This document shows, piece after piece, positions 1-11,873 of a stretch of DNA of 64,000 nucleotides. The notes beneath the pieces are model-generated. The model was given only the letters and a program-made list of their open reading frames with translations, was not told the origin of the DNA and ran no database searches. This DNA comes from Physcomitrium patens (Eukaryota; Streptophyta; Bryopsida; Funariales; Funariaceae). The first letter of the stretch is position 1; each line of letters starts with the position of its first letter. The translations under genes were made by a program, and so were the position numbers. The stretch covers positions 5,747,450 to 5,811,449 of the forward strand of contig NC_037270.1 in NCBI RefSeq assembly GCF_000002425.4. Direction: 5' to 3'.

Positions 1-288
1 CATTGATGCTTTGGGGCGTTTCACCGCTCCCATTTAGTAAATGCGTCAGTTTCAGCACAGTTCTCTGTCAAGTTGCAAGAATCTATTCCCGACGTAGATT
101 AGTTCACTACTCGTAATGTTACGTCATCGTACTGATGTTTTCTTGCCTACAGTCCACTCCAATGAAGTTGTGATTTTTTTGTGTTGTATGTGCTCCAGGT
201 CTGTATGCAATCTAACCTGGACATTTCTGCCGATTAATGGAATAATTCAATTAAATAATCCTTCATTGAAATGGTGTTTCTATTGCAG
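1..288 (+). other. intron of the UBR7-like gene (left edge)
   Basis: This stretch precedes a TTGCAG acceptor at 283-288 and shows no reading frame resembling the missing N-terminal part of the UBR box. The first exon or exons of the gene therefore lie to the left of the window. Nothing else is recognisable here. Confidence 0.5.
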
Positions 289-2273
289 GTAGTAGAGCTC
301 TGGACTAGAAGACATTTTCGGTGCGATTGTGGAAACTCGAAGTATGGGCAGAGTATGTGCAAGCTGCAGGCGGACAAAGAGACTGTTAACTCAGAAAACG
401 TGTACAACCAGAATTTTAAGGGAGTTTATTGTACATGCCATCGTGTCCATCCAGATCCTGAAGGAGAAGCTCTAGGCGAGATGCTTCAATGTTGCATTTG
501 TGAGGATTGGTTTCACGAATTGCATCTTGGACTTCCACCTACTCTTCAGGTCTGCACGGCCTTTGTTAATTTGGTTATTTTTGTGATACATTTGTAATGT
601 TGATGAGATTTCCTTCTGCAGAATTGTTCGGATGAGATCAGTACATAATCCCATGTGCTATATTCGAATCTAGTCACAGTATTTGAAATCGTAATATGCC
701 GACAAATTTCGATTCACCTTGTGTCATTTAAATCAAGAGAGGAGAATGTTCTACTCGCATTGTGTAAAAATTTATCTAGGATGATGATGGTGGTCTCCAG
801 ATTTAGGCTGTTACATTTTTCGTGACATGAAAGTGTCGAGATTGAGCATTGGTTTCATCGTCAAAACCTAATACTGGAAATATATGTGCTTTGTTGCAAC
901 CCATACGCATCTGCCTTAGCCGACTGGGTAGTGTAATACCGTTTCGACATCGTCTTGCTAATATATGCTTCATTCAGCTATCAGTCGTCTGAAAAAACTT
1001 GGATGGTTGTTGCAGTTTCCAAGAGACGAGGAAGGAGAACCCACCTTTGATGAGCTCATATGCAAGTCTTGTGTTCCCCAATGCCCGTTTCTCTTTAAGT
1101 ACCCAAATTTTGTGGTAGCACCCTCAGCTGTACCAGATGCATCTGCAGACCATGTGGAGATTGTTGAGCAGGCGAATGGATCAGGTATGCGATCACCAGC
1201 AACATTGCGGCCACGGCGTTATTGCAACAACTCCTTTTCACCAATTCATCCACATAATGTATCATTGTACAACTACATTATCAATCAACATTATCATTTG
1301 TGCTTGTGGACAGGCATCGAGAATGGAAAGCGTGAGGTTCCAGAGGAGAACGGGATTCTCCAAGTGGATTCTGCACTGCAAGAGCTCTCAAATGAAACTA
1401 AAGAGGATAGTGTGATAAAGCAAGAGAATCAGTCAACAAAAAATGAGCTTGTTGCAAATGAGGATGCTGTCTATGGGCATCCTTGTGGGATGAAGAATGA
1501 AGGTCCAACTGCAATTATACAACCAGGGCAGCCACTCTTTCTGTTGAGGAGTTGGCGGACACAGCTTTGTCGGTGTCCAACCTGCTTGAGAATGTATTCA
1601 GAAAGGGCGGTTGACTTCCTTTTGGACTCAGATGATACGTTGCAGGTATTGCCTATAGATACAGTTTTATTGAATTTTTACATGGTCCGCTGAGTCAGTT
1701 CTCTAGGTGTGTTTCTTCTCGATGTTATTTGCTATGGGTTCAGTAATGCTCTGTTGTGCTCCATATGTTCTAGCGAACACCATAACTCCAATTTTGTCAT
1801 TCTGTAAACTCATCTCAACCTAGGAGCTTTGGCGACATTTGTATTTGCTATATGCACTGCAGGCCTATGAAGCTTCAGCAAAACGAAAAAGAGATGAGAC
1901 TCGTGCACAAATTGATGGAGCGGATCTGTTGAAGGGCTTGGGTCATGTGCAACAAATTGAGCTGCTACATGGTTTTAATGACATGACGTCTCAATTGAAG
2001 ACCTTTCTGGTATTTCCTCTGTTCTTTTTGCAAAGAAGTTTTTTCTTAGTCTTTCATTAGCTTGCCCCTCTTATCTTATAACTTACTGGTGCGCTTAATA
2101 ATATCTTCTGTGTATGATCTCTATTCTGCTGGATATGCGCACACAGGCTAATCGTGGAGGACTTTTGTATGACCAAACAGGCTCCTTTTGGTGAAAGCGG
2201 AAGAACGGTAACTAGTGCAGATATCCACGACTTCTTTGCTACTCTCAATCAGAAAAAGAGGCGCCACAACTGA
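289..2273 (+). CDS. UBR7: UBR7-type putative E3 ubiquitin ligase (UBR box plus PHD-like finger), 5' truncated by window edge
   Basis: Five exons join in frame: 289-549, 1016-1184, 1314-1645, 1863-2009 and 2181-2273. They give 333 codons plus TGA, and every junction is GT-AG. The first visible exon holds the second half of a UBR-type zinc finger (CDCGNSKYG), then NSENVYNQNFKG and a PHD-like finger with YCTC, QCCICEDWFHE and HLGLPP. Exon 2 reads FPRDEEGEPTFDELICKSC, the usual continuation of the family. Exons 3-4 carry the C-terminal WRTQLCRCPTCLRMY block and the last exon ends in a basic KKRRHN tail. UBR7 proteins bind N-degrons through the UBR box, and the human member is reported to ubiquitinate histone H2B; that role is family knowledge, not visible here. 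The family normally has about 400 or more residues, which fits a lost N-terminus. Exons were chosen by frame continuity and similarity. Confidence 0.9.
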
Positions 2274-3968
2274 CCGCCGCTAAGGTGATTTACATGTTCA
2301 ATAATACCCTCACCGTAGATCAGTCGTACAGGTCCAGTATGCAAATCCAACCTCAGGTTAGTCTGATGTCTTCTCTGTATGACGTAGAGTTTCTCCAGAT
2401 TTTGTGCTTGCATGTGATGATGCAAGCCACATCTTGGACCTTAGAGTTGTCTGCTGAACCAACAATTGATCTTCTCTTGTACATTTTAGTGGGTCTGAGT
2501 TGGTCCTTGTCTATATTATTTAGGATGAAAGTTGTTCTTGCAAAAAGCCTTAGCACGCTCGAGAGTTATTTCTATAACTTGTAGCTGGTTTAGTAGAGAC
2601 TCTGTAGTTATGAGTGAACTTCAATCAACCCTCGGGGATCCTCTTCATTTGCAGACTGCCTTCATCATCTTAATCTAGGGTGGATGCCATGATCATGTTC
2701 ATGCATGACTTCAATTTTAGACTTTGTATTCAATCCTCGTTGTCCCTGCTAATCAATTTCGAAATGTTCCAATCATATATGCATTAATAGGTAATTAGTG
2801 ATTGATCTCGTGTGCTTCATCCATAAATCTGGTGACTCAAGGTCCTATGTGGCTGATCTAAGCTTGCCTTACTTCAGTGCCAGATGGAATTTTATTAACG
2901 AAAACAGGAAACCCAATTTTTTCTCTTCCATAAATATCCAATGCGAAAGTGCTCTCCTTAAATAGAAGGTACCTCTCCATTTCGCCATTCGTCGGTGAAC
3001 ACGACGTTCATTTCGGTGCTAGTCGTGAAGAATTGTACTACTGAAAGTTGACACTTCCAGGCCAATTACTACGGATTAATTGCGCCAATGGTCTCGAAGT
3101 TTAATGCACCGGTTTGGAGGGACTACAGCGCCCTCAGAAATGTATGTCAATCAGCTGCGGTGTTGATTAACTTGACTACTTTCTAAACCGCTGAAGTAAA
3201 TCCATCTGACGTTGTGCAACCATCTTATACACTACACGTGTTTTGATTCGACGACACCCACAATTCGATTCGGGGTATGGAAAATGAGATTGAAATCATG
3301 TCATCCCTAAACAGCATAAATCAAGGGTCCATCGGCTTCGTAATGTTTTAGAACCACTTTCATCTGGGTATGAAATCAGGGCCTCCTTCCACATCTGTCA
3401 TATCCGATGCCACCACTCCTTTTACACAGTCACGAGCATTCCAGCTGGGAAACGAGCGACCTAATTTTTCTTCTAAACAATATCTCGATGTTTTAGGAGT
3501 GGAGCTGATACGGCCATCCCCCAAAATCAAGAACCCTTGAATCCAAGGTTCTTATCTCCAAAGTGACAGCAGTCTAAATTGTCCTGCCGCAGTTGTCGGA
3601 GGTTCAAACAGTTCCTTAAATTCAAATGCATGGAAGGAGAGTGAAACTGCGATGACGTTATGTTCCTTTTTCTGGTCCTGGTTCACTGAATTGATAGAGG
3701 CCTCACATCCTGGATGAACCAACTGCTCCGGGGTCCCTGAAACTTTCATCAGTGCCACCAAAAAAGTCCCCCATCCCAAAATTTAGGACTCCCCGCCACC
3801 CCACATTCTCAACCTCGCTTTGGGCTTCTTACTTGACATCCGCCTGGCCCTGATCAAGCGCAGTCTTCCCATCTACCTCACAATTCCTCTCCCCATCTTC
3901 GTCTTGATCAGACGTGCAGTTGACAGATTCCGCACCAGGTGGTGGTGGTGGTGAGTGTTTCAGCAGCC
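2274..3968. other. intergenic region between UBR7-like and SGAT genes
   Basis: About 1.7 kb with only short, unsupported reading frames. The left part is presumably the UBR7 3' UTR. The right part (about 3780-3968) is C-rich and pyrimidine-rich, like a plant 5' leader, and leads directly into the SGAT start. No RNA gene or repeat was recognised. Confidence 0.5.
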
Positions 3969-5920
3969 ATGGAGTACTACCCTGCACCCGGAAGAAACCA
4001 CTTGTTTGTGCCTGGTCCGACCAATGTTCCAGAGCCCATCTTGCGGGCTATGAACCGCAGCAACGAGGATCACCGTTCCCCTGCCTTCCCCAAACTCTCG
4101 AAATCTGTGATTGACGACGTGAAGCAGATCTTCCGTACCACGACTGCTACCTCCTTCATCTTCCCCACTACAGGTACCCAATTGGCTGTTTGTTTGGTCT
4201 ACACGGTTCAATTCTTCAGTTCTGCTACTCGCTTCCCCCAAACATTGCTGGTCTCGCTACGCTGCAGTGAGCGTCGTGATAATTGGAGTCAATTTAGTCT
4301 TTGACATAGTGGGGTCATAATGCTGACTACTGTAGCACCTGCCAAGTCGATGTATCTAGATGGTTAACCTACATGTTACAGGAATTCGCCCTCAATTTGT
4401 TGCAAATTTGCGTTGATACAGGCTTATTTTGTCATGCTAGCTCGAAGACTAGATGGTAAATTTGGCTATCTTCCCGCTTTTCCTTTGACAGACGTGGGTT
4501 GTTTGAATGTTGCCTCAGGCACTGGAGCATGGGAGAGTGCCTTGACGAATACATTGTCACCTGGGGACAAGATTATCTCCTTCCGTCTGGGACAATTTAG
4601 TCTCCTCTGGATTGACCAGATGCAGCGATACAACTTCGATGTGGATGTAGTTGATTGTGAATGGGGTACGGGTGTCGATTTGGACAACTTGAAGCAGAAG
4701 CTGCAGTCCGATTGGTCTCACTCCGTGAAGGCTGTCTGTGTGGTGCACAACGAAACCTCCACTGGTGTCACGAATGATATTGGTGCTATTCGCAGAGTTA
4801 TGGGTAAACACACTCCCCCTTTGTTGCATTGTTTACGAAGTAAGCTTCTTGTGTCTAATATCTGTAGGCATGATCATGTCTCATCTAAGATTAGGATGGT
4901 GTAGAAGTTGTATGATCGAGACAGTGTGTATCACAGGATATGAACTCACGAAATCAATGAATTCAGCTGATTCTAGAAGTTAGAACTCAGGGTGCGCTTA
5001 GATTGCGTCAACTGAGAGATCTGAGGGAGATCCTTCTTAACGTGATGTGTGATGGTCATAGATGAGGCAAGACACCCCGCATTGTTGTTGGTGGATGGCG
5101 TCTCCTCCATTGGTGCCATTGATTTCCGCATGGACGATTGGAAAGTGGATGTCGCTCTTACTGGATCTCAGAAAGCTCTGTCACTTCCCACCGGCCTTGG
5201 AATTGTTTGTGCTAGTCCCAAGGCTCTTGCAGCTGCAAAGCAATCCAAGTCAACCCGCGTGTTCTTCGATTGGGGTGATTACCTTAAGTTTTACGAAGCG
5301 GGAACCTATTGGCCTTACACTCCATCAAGCCAGATGCTATACGGACTCAGGGCTTCCCTGGACATGATTCTCAACGAAGAAGGGCTTGATAATGTAATAG
5401 CTAGGCACTGTCGCCTTGGTGAAGCAACCAGGTACTCCAGCACACGAGAACAGAATCACGTAAAATGACATGTTGATTGAGTGTGAGATTCATTTGACAC
5501 ACCGGCTATGGAAACTGCAGTGCAGCGGTTCTCCGATTCATACATACTCATTGGTGGTCGTTGTGTTGTGCAGACAAGCTGTTAAAGCCTGGGGCCTCAC
5601 TCTGTGTACACAGGACCCCAAGTGGAAGAGTGACACTGTTACCGCAGTGGTTGTGCCTTCATGGATCAACAGTAATGACATTGTAAAGATAGCTTACAAG
5701 AAGTACAACTTGAGTCTTGGAATTGGTCTCAACAAAGTTGCAGGGAAAGTTTTCCGCATTGGACATCTCGGAAACGTTAACGAGGTATGTTTTCACAAAA
5801 CCCTAGTATCTTGTACTGGTAGTGTCTATGCACAGCCTCCAATGAATGAGTCTTGCTCTCCGTTCCCCTGGCATGTTTTTATGTACCTAATGCCCAGTTG
5901 TTTTTATTTTATTTTATTTA

Positions 5921-5958
<38 letters not shown>

Positions 5959-6143
5959 TCCGTGCATCAATTACTGATGACATCATGTATTTGGTCATTG
6001 CGCAGTTGCAAATGCTAGGAGCTCTGGCAGGAGTTGAGTTATGTTTGATGGAGGTTGGATACCCAGTTACTCTAGGAAGTGGCGTGGCTGCAGCGCAGGC
6101 TCACCTTGCAAAGAAGACTCCGTTGATTTCGTCTCGCATATGA
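3969..6143 (+). CDS. AGT1: serine:glyoxylate aminotransferase (peroxisomal, photorespiration)
   Basis: Five exons join perfectly: 3969-4173, 4519-4803, 5062-5431, 5574-5784 and 6006-6143. The product is 402 residues, against about 401 in Arabidopsis AGT1. The protein starts MEYYPAPGRNHLFVPGPTNV and carries the family blocks NEDHRSPAFP, GTGAWESALTNTLSPGD, HNETSTGVTNDIG, LLLVDGVSSIGAIDFRMD and GTYWPYTPS. The PLP-binding lysine is in TGSQKALSLPTGLG, at K201 by the splice model. The last three residues are SRI, the same peroxisomal targeting (PTS1-like) terminus as plant AGT1. The family is a class-V PLP enzyme that transfers the amino group of serine to glyoxylate, giving hydroxypyruvate and glycine in leaf peroxisomes. 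The start is the first ATG in frame with the family N-terminus. Intron 4 contains a (TC)n microsatellite. Confidence 0.96.
5922..5955. repeat. (TC)n microsatellite in SGAT intron 4
   Basis: About sixteen uninterrupted TC/CT dinucleotides lie inside the last intron of the aminotransferase gene, about 50 nt before its acceptor. It may double as an extended polypyrimidine tract. Confidence 0.9.
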
Positions 6144-8889
6144 GCAGCTTCTCTCTGACATTGGGGACTGCAGAAGCATCCAGACACATCAGATGTGCAT
6201 TTGCTGTCGTATTTTAGAAAATCCAGAAGAGTATGCAAGGTCGAGTTATTTGAAGCGTAAAGTGCTCAATCGCCTTTACGAATAGTTCGTACCGATAATC
6301 TTCACTTCTCACTAAACGTACTGGTATCTCATTTGTATAAACGAACAGTTCTACTCCTTTGGGGCGTAGCCTGTTGGATTAACTTCCAAAGTTTGTTACA
6401 CGTTTCAGTTGCTGCGTTAACTGAATTCTCAGTAATTTGAGAATAGCCTGATTTATATGGCCACTTATTTCGTTCATTGCCGGACATCTAATGTATACAA
6501 CTTACAATGGACTGGTTCTTAATCTGTAGTTGACCGATACTGTGATTAATCCGAACAACGTGATGGCACTCACCACTGATTAGAAATCCACTTTTGGGTT
6601 GAAAAGAACGCCTGGATTGGCGAGTGAGTTGCAATCTTAAAAGTAGATGAAAGTGAAATAACAAATCTTAAAACTCTCAAAAGTATCAGCATCGTGCCCA
6701 GAGCTATGTGAACTTTATTATCTCATCAGTTTGAATGTAAGTTGTCCACTGCTTTCGCAAAAAGTGTCTTAGTAGTCCTTAGCAGCGAGGAAATAAATGA
6801 AAAAGCATATGGGACGAAGATAATTTCTCTTTCCTCCGTCTTCACAACCAAAGTATACACGCACTTGCATCTTCCAGTTTTATTTAAAATTACACTTGGG
6901 GTGTGTAGTGATCGACGAAAATATTGCTTTGTTTGTGACATCCCCGTCCTTAGCACACGCTCGACAGATTCGACCGTCAGATGCCTGACCCAATTGACGT
7001 AAGTTTTGTGGTGTGTGAATCAACAGATACATGCAATGAAAGTTGGGACTTCACTGAACTGATCAATATGCGAAGGCGAAGTGCAAAATTTGGACACGTT
7101 GCATCGAACTGTACCGATTTCTGATAGTAAAAACATTCCTCCATCTCGAAATTTCAGAGTGATAATATCTGGTTTTCCTAACAGATCTATCCCTCAAATA
7201 CTACTTAAAGACACCAGGTCGCAACTGGGTAGGGAGGAGGAGTCTGTCAAAAGCATCCGAAGAATTCTTCACCGCACACTGTTTTGAAGTACCAGGACCA
7301 AAGAGGACCTCCTTCATTCCTGAACTATATGCACCCCTACTCCTGCACAGATCTTCTAGTCTAGAATTTATGAAACCCTGTATAAAATGTGATGCAATCC
7401 TGTGAAAATAGCAGTAGAATATGAATCGTATCTAAAGTATCTAACCATGCACCAAAACATGGAAGGTTACTATTAAACCCCTAGAACTAGTACTCTAATT
7501 CAAGCATCCTCAACACCTGCGGATACTCATTTGATGAGTTTCTTACAACCAAAATTCGACACATTCCCCCCTGCATCCGACAGCAAAGATATAAATACAC
7601 GGGCAAGAGAATAATGAGCCATGCTACCATGCTACTAGGCTTACATTTTGGGGACAAATGTCACTGTATTACAGTGTGTATACCTTCTACGGAAACATTT
7701 GTCATCCACTACCCCGCGTAATATTTATCGAATATTAGAAGAGTTCGCATTCCATCACTGTGGTTCAATTAAGTTATGGTGCAATGTGGGGTCAGTGAAG
7801 AAGAGGAGAATCAGGGTTGGTGAATTCAATATTAGGGAGGTCGAAAGGCGCTTGTAGCTAAAGCAAATTCGAATGGAGAATGATGGATCGCTCACCGAAG
7901 ACAACAGCTTTAGGAGACTACAGGTGCCAACACGGTGACTACATCTGCATGCTCCAAGAGAGGCATAGATGTTTGTTCTCATACGAGTTGTCTAAACTCT
8001 GGTGCATTCTGTTCGACACCAGAGTTTCACACGAGAAACCAATAGTCATCAACCAGCTTGTCCAGTAGAGATAGCAGTGCAACATTCACCTTTAAGATGA
8101 GCAACATAGCGGTACCTTTCTCCAGCCCTCACTTGCAATGACGATCCCGAAACACACGAAAACAACTGCATAATCGAAGGAAAAGACAAAAGTACAGAGA
8201 GCGAATGAACAGCATCTTGAACAGGTCAGATTGGTATCCCTTTTTCTTTCACAATATGTCAAAATCCGAGATGAAAAACGCAACCAAATATATCGAACTT
8301 CCACCATCGACTTCGATTCATTATGAGACGACACGATAAACAGGAAAGGATCAACGTCTGAAACCACTACCAGTTCCGAAAACCAGCGTCAAGGCAAACA
8401 AAGACCTTCAGAATAACATAATCACACCCAGGGTGAGAAATTTTACTTGAAAAATGATCTCGATCCTGCCGATGACTACAACGGCCGTGGATTCAAGGAG
8501 TTCGCTTCATCTAATGGCATGTTGCTGTTAGTGTCGTCACTCAAGTTTTCTCCACCTTCATAAGTGAAGAAAACTTGTGATTCCTACAGATCACTCATAA
8601 GCAAAATTACTATACACAGGGTAAAATCGTACAAGACTTAAAAAAAAAATGGGTGAAGAAGAAGTCATTTGTGAAAAGTAACTCCAACATTTTCCAAAAC
8701 AACAATTTCAAACTGTAGTAAGTAATAAAGAATATTGATCCCACATTCTTTCTGAGTAAATCGAAGAATCGAAAGTGAATAAACAAAGCATCAACAAACA
8801 GTTGTCAAGTAGGAAATCCCTACAAAATCAAAGGGAATAGCGTGTGATAGTCCTCGAAACTGTTCGTGGACGTCGACAATCGGATACGA
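6144..8889. other. gene-poor region 3' of SGAT
   Basis: About 2.7 kb follow the SGAT stop. The first few hundred bases are probably its 3' UTR. Short frames on both strands (for example near 6740-7000, 7648-7857 and 8092-8367) match no family known to me and overlap each other on opposite strands. A non-coding transcript or a rapidly evolving small gene cannot be excluded, but nothing supports one. Confidence 0.4.
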
Positions 8890-9177
8890 GCATCGGAGAG
8901 CGCGTGGCGTCGGTGAATGAAGAAGCCCAAGACCAGGATTGGTGACGGATCCGGAGTTTGTGGACCCTCGTCACTACGTGTCGCAGAAACCTCATTCAAT
9001 CGACTGTCTTCGCCATCGTGGGCCGTCGGATCGCAGCTGCGGCTTAGATGAAATCTCAACCGCTGATCGGATTTTTGGGAACGGAGAGAGGGAACGTAAG
9101 GAACTACGGGAGCGGGCATGTTGGGAACTCAGAATCCAATACTGATTGTGCCCGCACTGATCCACATTGACATACAT
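8890..9177 (-). repeat. left arm of an imperfect inverted duplication (about 290 bp)
   Basis: Read on the minus strand, this segment matches 9916-10210 read on the plus strand. Both run through ATGTCAATGTGGAT, TTCTGAGTT, CCAACATGCCCG-like text, TCCCAGAAATCGGATC-like text, GGCAGCTGCGATCTGACGG-like text and GAGGTTTCTGCGACACG, with scattered substitutions and small indels. The shared sequence is GC-rich and lies upstream of the amidase gene, so it may derive from a promoter or leader. Coding potential differs between the copies, which argues against a conserved protein. Confidence 0.85.
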
Positions 9178-9556
9178 GGGTTCTGAATTTTGCTCAGGGG
9201 CTGCCTCTCAATCCCACTTTTCAACCATCACTCTTGCTTCAAACAATTCTTTTTTGTTGTCATACACAACAGCACCCATTGTACATGATACTTTTGTTTC
9301 CAGAAAGAACTCTTGCAACTCATAATTTTTTTAGGTATTATTTGAATTTTGTATTAGATATATTATAAATAATATATATTTCATAAAACTAAAATTTTAA
9401 GAATTAAGCATAATTATTTAGATACTTTAAAAAAATATACAATATATTTTATTTCAATAAAGTATAATTTAAATTAAATGGGTTTTATTTTTACGACAAC
9501 AAAATAGTTCAACTTTAAAATAATAATAATGCACAAAACACCTTAGTTTTGAGTAC

Positions 9557-9599
<43 letters not shown>

Positions 9600-9915
9600 C
9601 CATACATATATGTACATAATGTTAGTATTTTTAAGTATTTCAGTTTTTACAATTTAAAATATATAATACAACTTTTTTTCAAATAATAAATAAATTAACT
9701 ATTGAATTAAAAAATATATTAAGCTCAGTCTATTTTTAGAACTCTAATAGTGACAGAAGCCTTTATACATTCATAAAAATATTGTGTTCATTAAAATAAT
9801 GCACACAAATTACTAATTAAAATTACATTTTAAAAAATAATTAAAAATAAAATAAATAAATTATTTATATTAAAAAATATTATTTGTTTTATTTTAAAAT
9901 TATACAAAATTCTGC
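9178..9915. other. AT-rich spacer between the inverted duplicate arms
   Basis: About 740 nt of very AT-rich DNA without reading frames, sharply different in composition from both flanking arms. It contains a composite (TA)n(TG)n microsatellite at about 9557-9599. Confidence 0.7.
9557..9599. repeat. composite (TA)n(TG)n microsatellite
   Basis: About twelve TA units run directly into about nine TG units. The same composite type recurs at 20370-20411 and 20856-20890. Confidence 0.9.
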
Positions 9916-10210
9916 ACCCATGTCAATGTGGATGAGTGGGGGCCCGATGAGGAATGGGTTCTGAGTTCTCAACCTACCACTCTCCATACTGCCCGACATC
10001 CAACCTGCCCGCCCCCTGGTTCCCCTACGTTTTCTCTGTGTTCCCAGAAATCGGATCGGCGGTTAATATTGCATCTGAGCGGCAGCTGCGATCTGACGGC
10101 CCAAGATGGCGGAGCCAGTCGATTAAATGTGGAGGTTTCTGCGACACGATTCTACGAGGCTTGTCGACCTTGCCCGATCACGAGACGGCCCAACGAATGC
10201 GATCTCCTCA
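9916..10210 (+). repeat. right arm of the inverted duplication
   Basis: This is the plus-strand partner of 8890-9177. It lies roughly 0.8-1.1 kb upstream of the amidase start and may form part of that gene's promoter or leader. Short frames through it exist in two overlapping registers and are not conserved between the copies. Confidence 0.85.
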
Positions 10211-10982
10211 TTCGTCCAATTCTCCCCCTCCTCGTCGATGACGACTCGGAACCTCCGGAAAAGAGCGGTCAGAGCTCGCTAGCTTGAGGTGGCGCTCCGG
10301 CTTCTGCGAGGGATGGGTTCATCATTACCCCCTGGGCTGATTCCGCCATGCGACGACAACACTCCGAATCCCACAATCCAGGCCCACCATTCGAAATCGA
10401 TTGCGACGGTTTTAGCATTGCTGCACTGTTGAGGTTCACGGAATCGTCCGTCGAATGAGATGTATCGGTTGGTATTGTCTCCCCCTTTTATTAATTCACA
10501 CCCCTGCAAAGTTCCGTCTCCCGATTCCGACCCTCTTGGGGCCGAAAAAGTAAGAAAGGATGAATCTAAAGTGAAACATGACGCCAGCAAGAGCAGATTT
10601 GATTGTGAGAAGCCCACGAGATTTGACTTTCAACTTGATCCAGAGAATTTCCGAGCCTGCAAGCAGGAAGAGCGAGGCATAACAAGGGGGCGATGCGGTG
10701 GGAATGGTACCCAGGGAGATAACGTTAAGGCGGTCACCTCTGGCTGCGAAACAGCGAGGGCATGCACCACACCGTCCAGCATGCCGGCCGGCCCTTCCCC
10801 TCGCCCAAGCGAGCCTCAAGCTCGCTCCGCTCGTCGTGATCCCAGCGCCTAAAGCTAATTGCTCTGCAGTCTGCTCTGCCGTTGAAGCCCATGCCATTGG
10901 CAGGCGGCGACTTTGTCTGAGTTTTGTGTTTTTCTCGCTCGGAGGCGGAGTGTGGTGCTCTTGCTCAAGTGGGGGGGAGACG
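10211..10982 (+). other. probable promoter and 5' leader of the amidase gene
   Basis: GC-rich sequence with several upstream ATGs. One frame stays open from 10698 straight into the amidase and would add 95 residues rich in Arg, Ala and Ser. That extension is not part of the known family. It could be translated leader, an organelle-targeting peptide, or chance openness in GC-rich DNA. A possible splice acceptor (CTCTGCAG) lies near 10863-10870. Confidence 0.45.
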
Positions 10983-11873
10983 ATGGGGCCTGACCGTGTC
11001 GTGGGTGTGGCGGCTCTTCAGTTTGCTTGCTCCGACGATGTGGAGTCTAATGTCAGTAAGGCGGAGACGCTGGTGCGCGACGCGCACGCGCAAGGTGCTA
11101 ACATAGTCCTCATCCAGGAGCTCTTTGAGGGTTACTACTTCTGCCAAGCTCAGCGAGAGGATTACTTCGCTAGGTCACACCCCCGGGAAGGTCACCCCAC
11201 AATTGAGCGAATGCAAAGGCTGGCGAAGGAGCTTGGAGTGGTAATTCCTGTGAGTTTCTTTGAAGAGGCGAACAACGCCCACTATAATTCGATTGTGGTT
11301 ATTGATGCTGACGGTACGGACCTTGGGGTTTACCGCAAGTCGCACATCCCGGATGGGCCAGGGTACCAAGAGAAGTTCTACTTTAATCCTGGTGATACGG
11401 GGTTCAAGGTTTTCAAGACGAAATTTGCAACTATTGGTGTCGGAATTTGTTGGGACCAGTGGTTTCCGGAGGCTGCCAGAGCCATGGCCCTCATGGGTGC
11501 CGAAGTGTTGTTTTATCCAACGGCAATTGGGTCAGAACCGCAGGATGGAGACCTGGATTCGAGCGAGCACTGGCGGAGGGTGATGCAGGGTCATGCTGGC
11601 GCAAACCTTGTACCTCTGGTAGCTTCTAATCGGATTGGGCAGGAAATTATCGAAACTGAGCGAGGGCCAAGCAAAATTGCGTTTTATGGGACATCTTTCA
11701 TTGCAGGGCCAACAGGGGAGATTGTTGCGTCCGCCGACAACAAGAGCGAGAAAGTGTTAGTGGCTAAGTTTGATTTGAATAAGATCAAGGTTAAGCGCCA
11801 TAGCTGGGGTATCTTTAGAGACCGCCGTCCTGAGCTTTACAAGGTCCTCTTAACATCAGATGGCCAATTGTGA
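10983..11873 (+). CDS. CPA: N-carbamoylputrescine amidase (nitrilase superfamily), intronless
   Basis: A single open frame of 296 residues begins MGPDRVVGVAALQFACSDD. The nitrilase-superfamily triad is intact: E46 in IQELFEGYYF, K119 in YRKSHIPDGPGY and C156 in GVGICWDQWFPEAARA. The segments FYPTAIGSEPQD, HWRRVMQGHAGANLVP and the C-terminal WGIFRDRRPELY are typical of plant N-carbamoylputrescine amidases, which are about 300-326 residues long. The enzyme hydrolyses N-carbamoylputrescine to putrescine, CO2 and ammonia, the last step of the arginine-decarboxylase route to polyamines. The start is set by the family N-terminus; an in-frame upstream ATG at 10698 would add 95 residues. All its neighbours are split by introns and this frame is not, which suggests intron loss or an origin as a retrocopy. 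Confidence 0.95.
   Translation: MGPDRVVGVAALQFACSDDVESNVSKAETLVRDAHAQGANIVLIQELFEGYYFCQAQREDYFARSHPREGHPTIERMQRLAKELGVVIPVSFFEEANNAHYNSIVVIDADGTDLGVYRKSHIPDGPGYQEKFYFNPGDTGFKVFKTKFATIGVGICWDQWFPEAARAMALMGAEVLFYPTAIGSEPQDGDLDSSEHWRRVMQGHAGANLVPLVASNRIGQEIIETERGPSKIAFYGTSFIAGPTGEIVASADNKSEKVLVAKFDLNKIKVKRHSWGIFRDRRPELYKVLLTSDGQL

Noticed and set aside
1137-1415. Alternative frame through UBR7 exons 2-3
   Set aside because: It is a shadow of the conserved UBR7 frame and crosses an intron.
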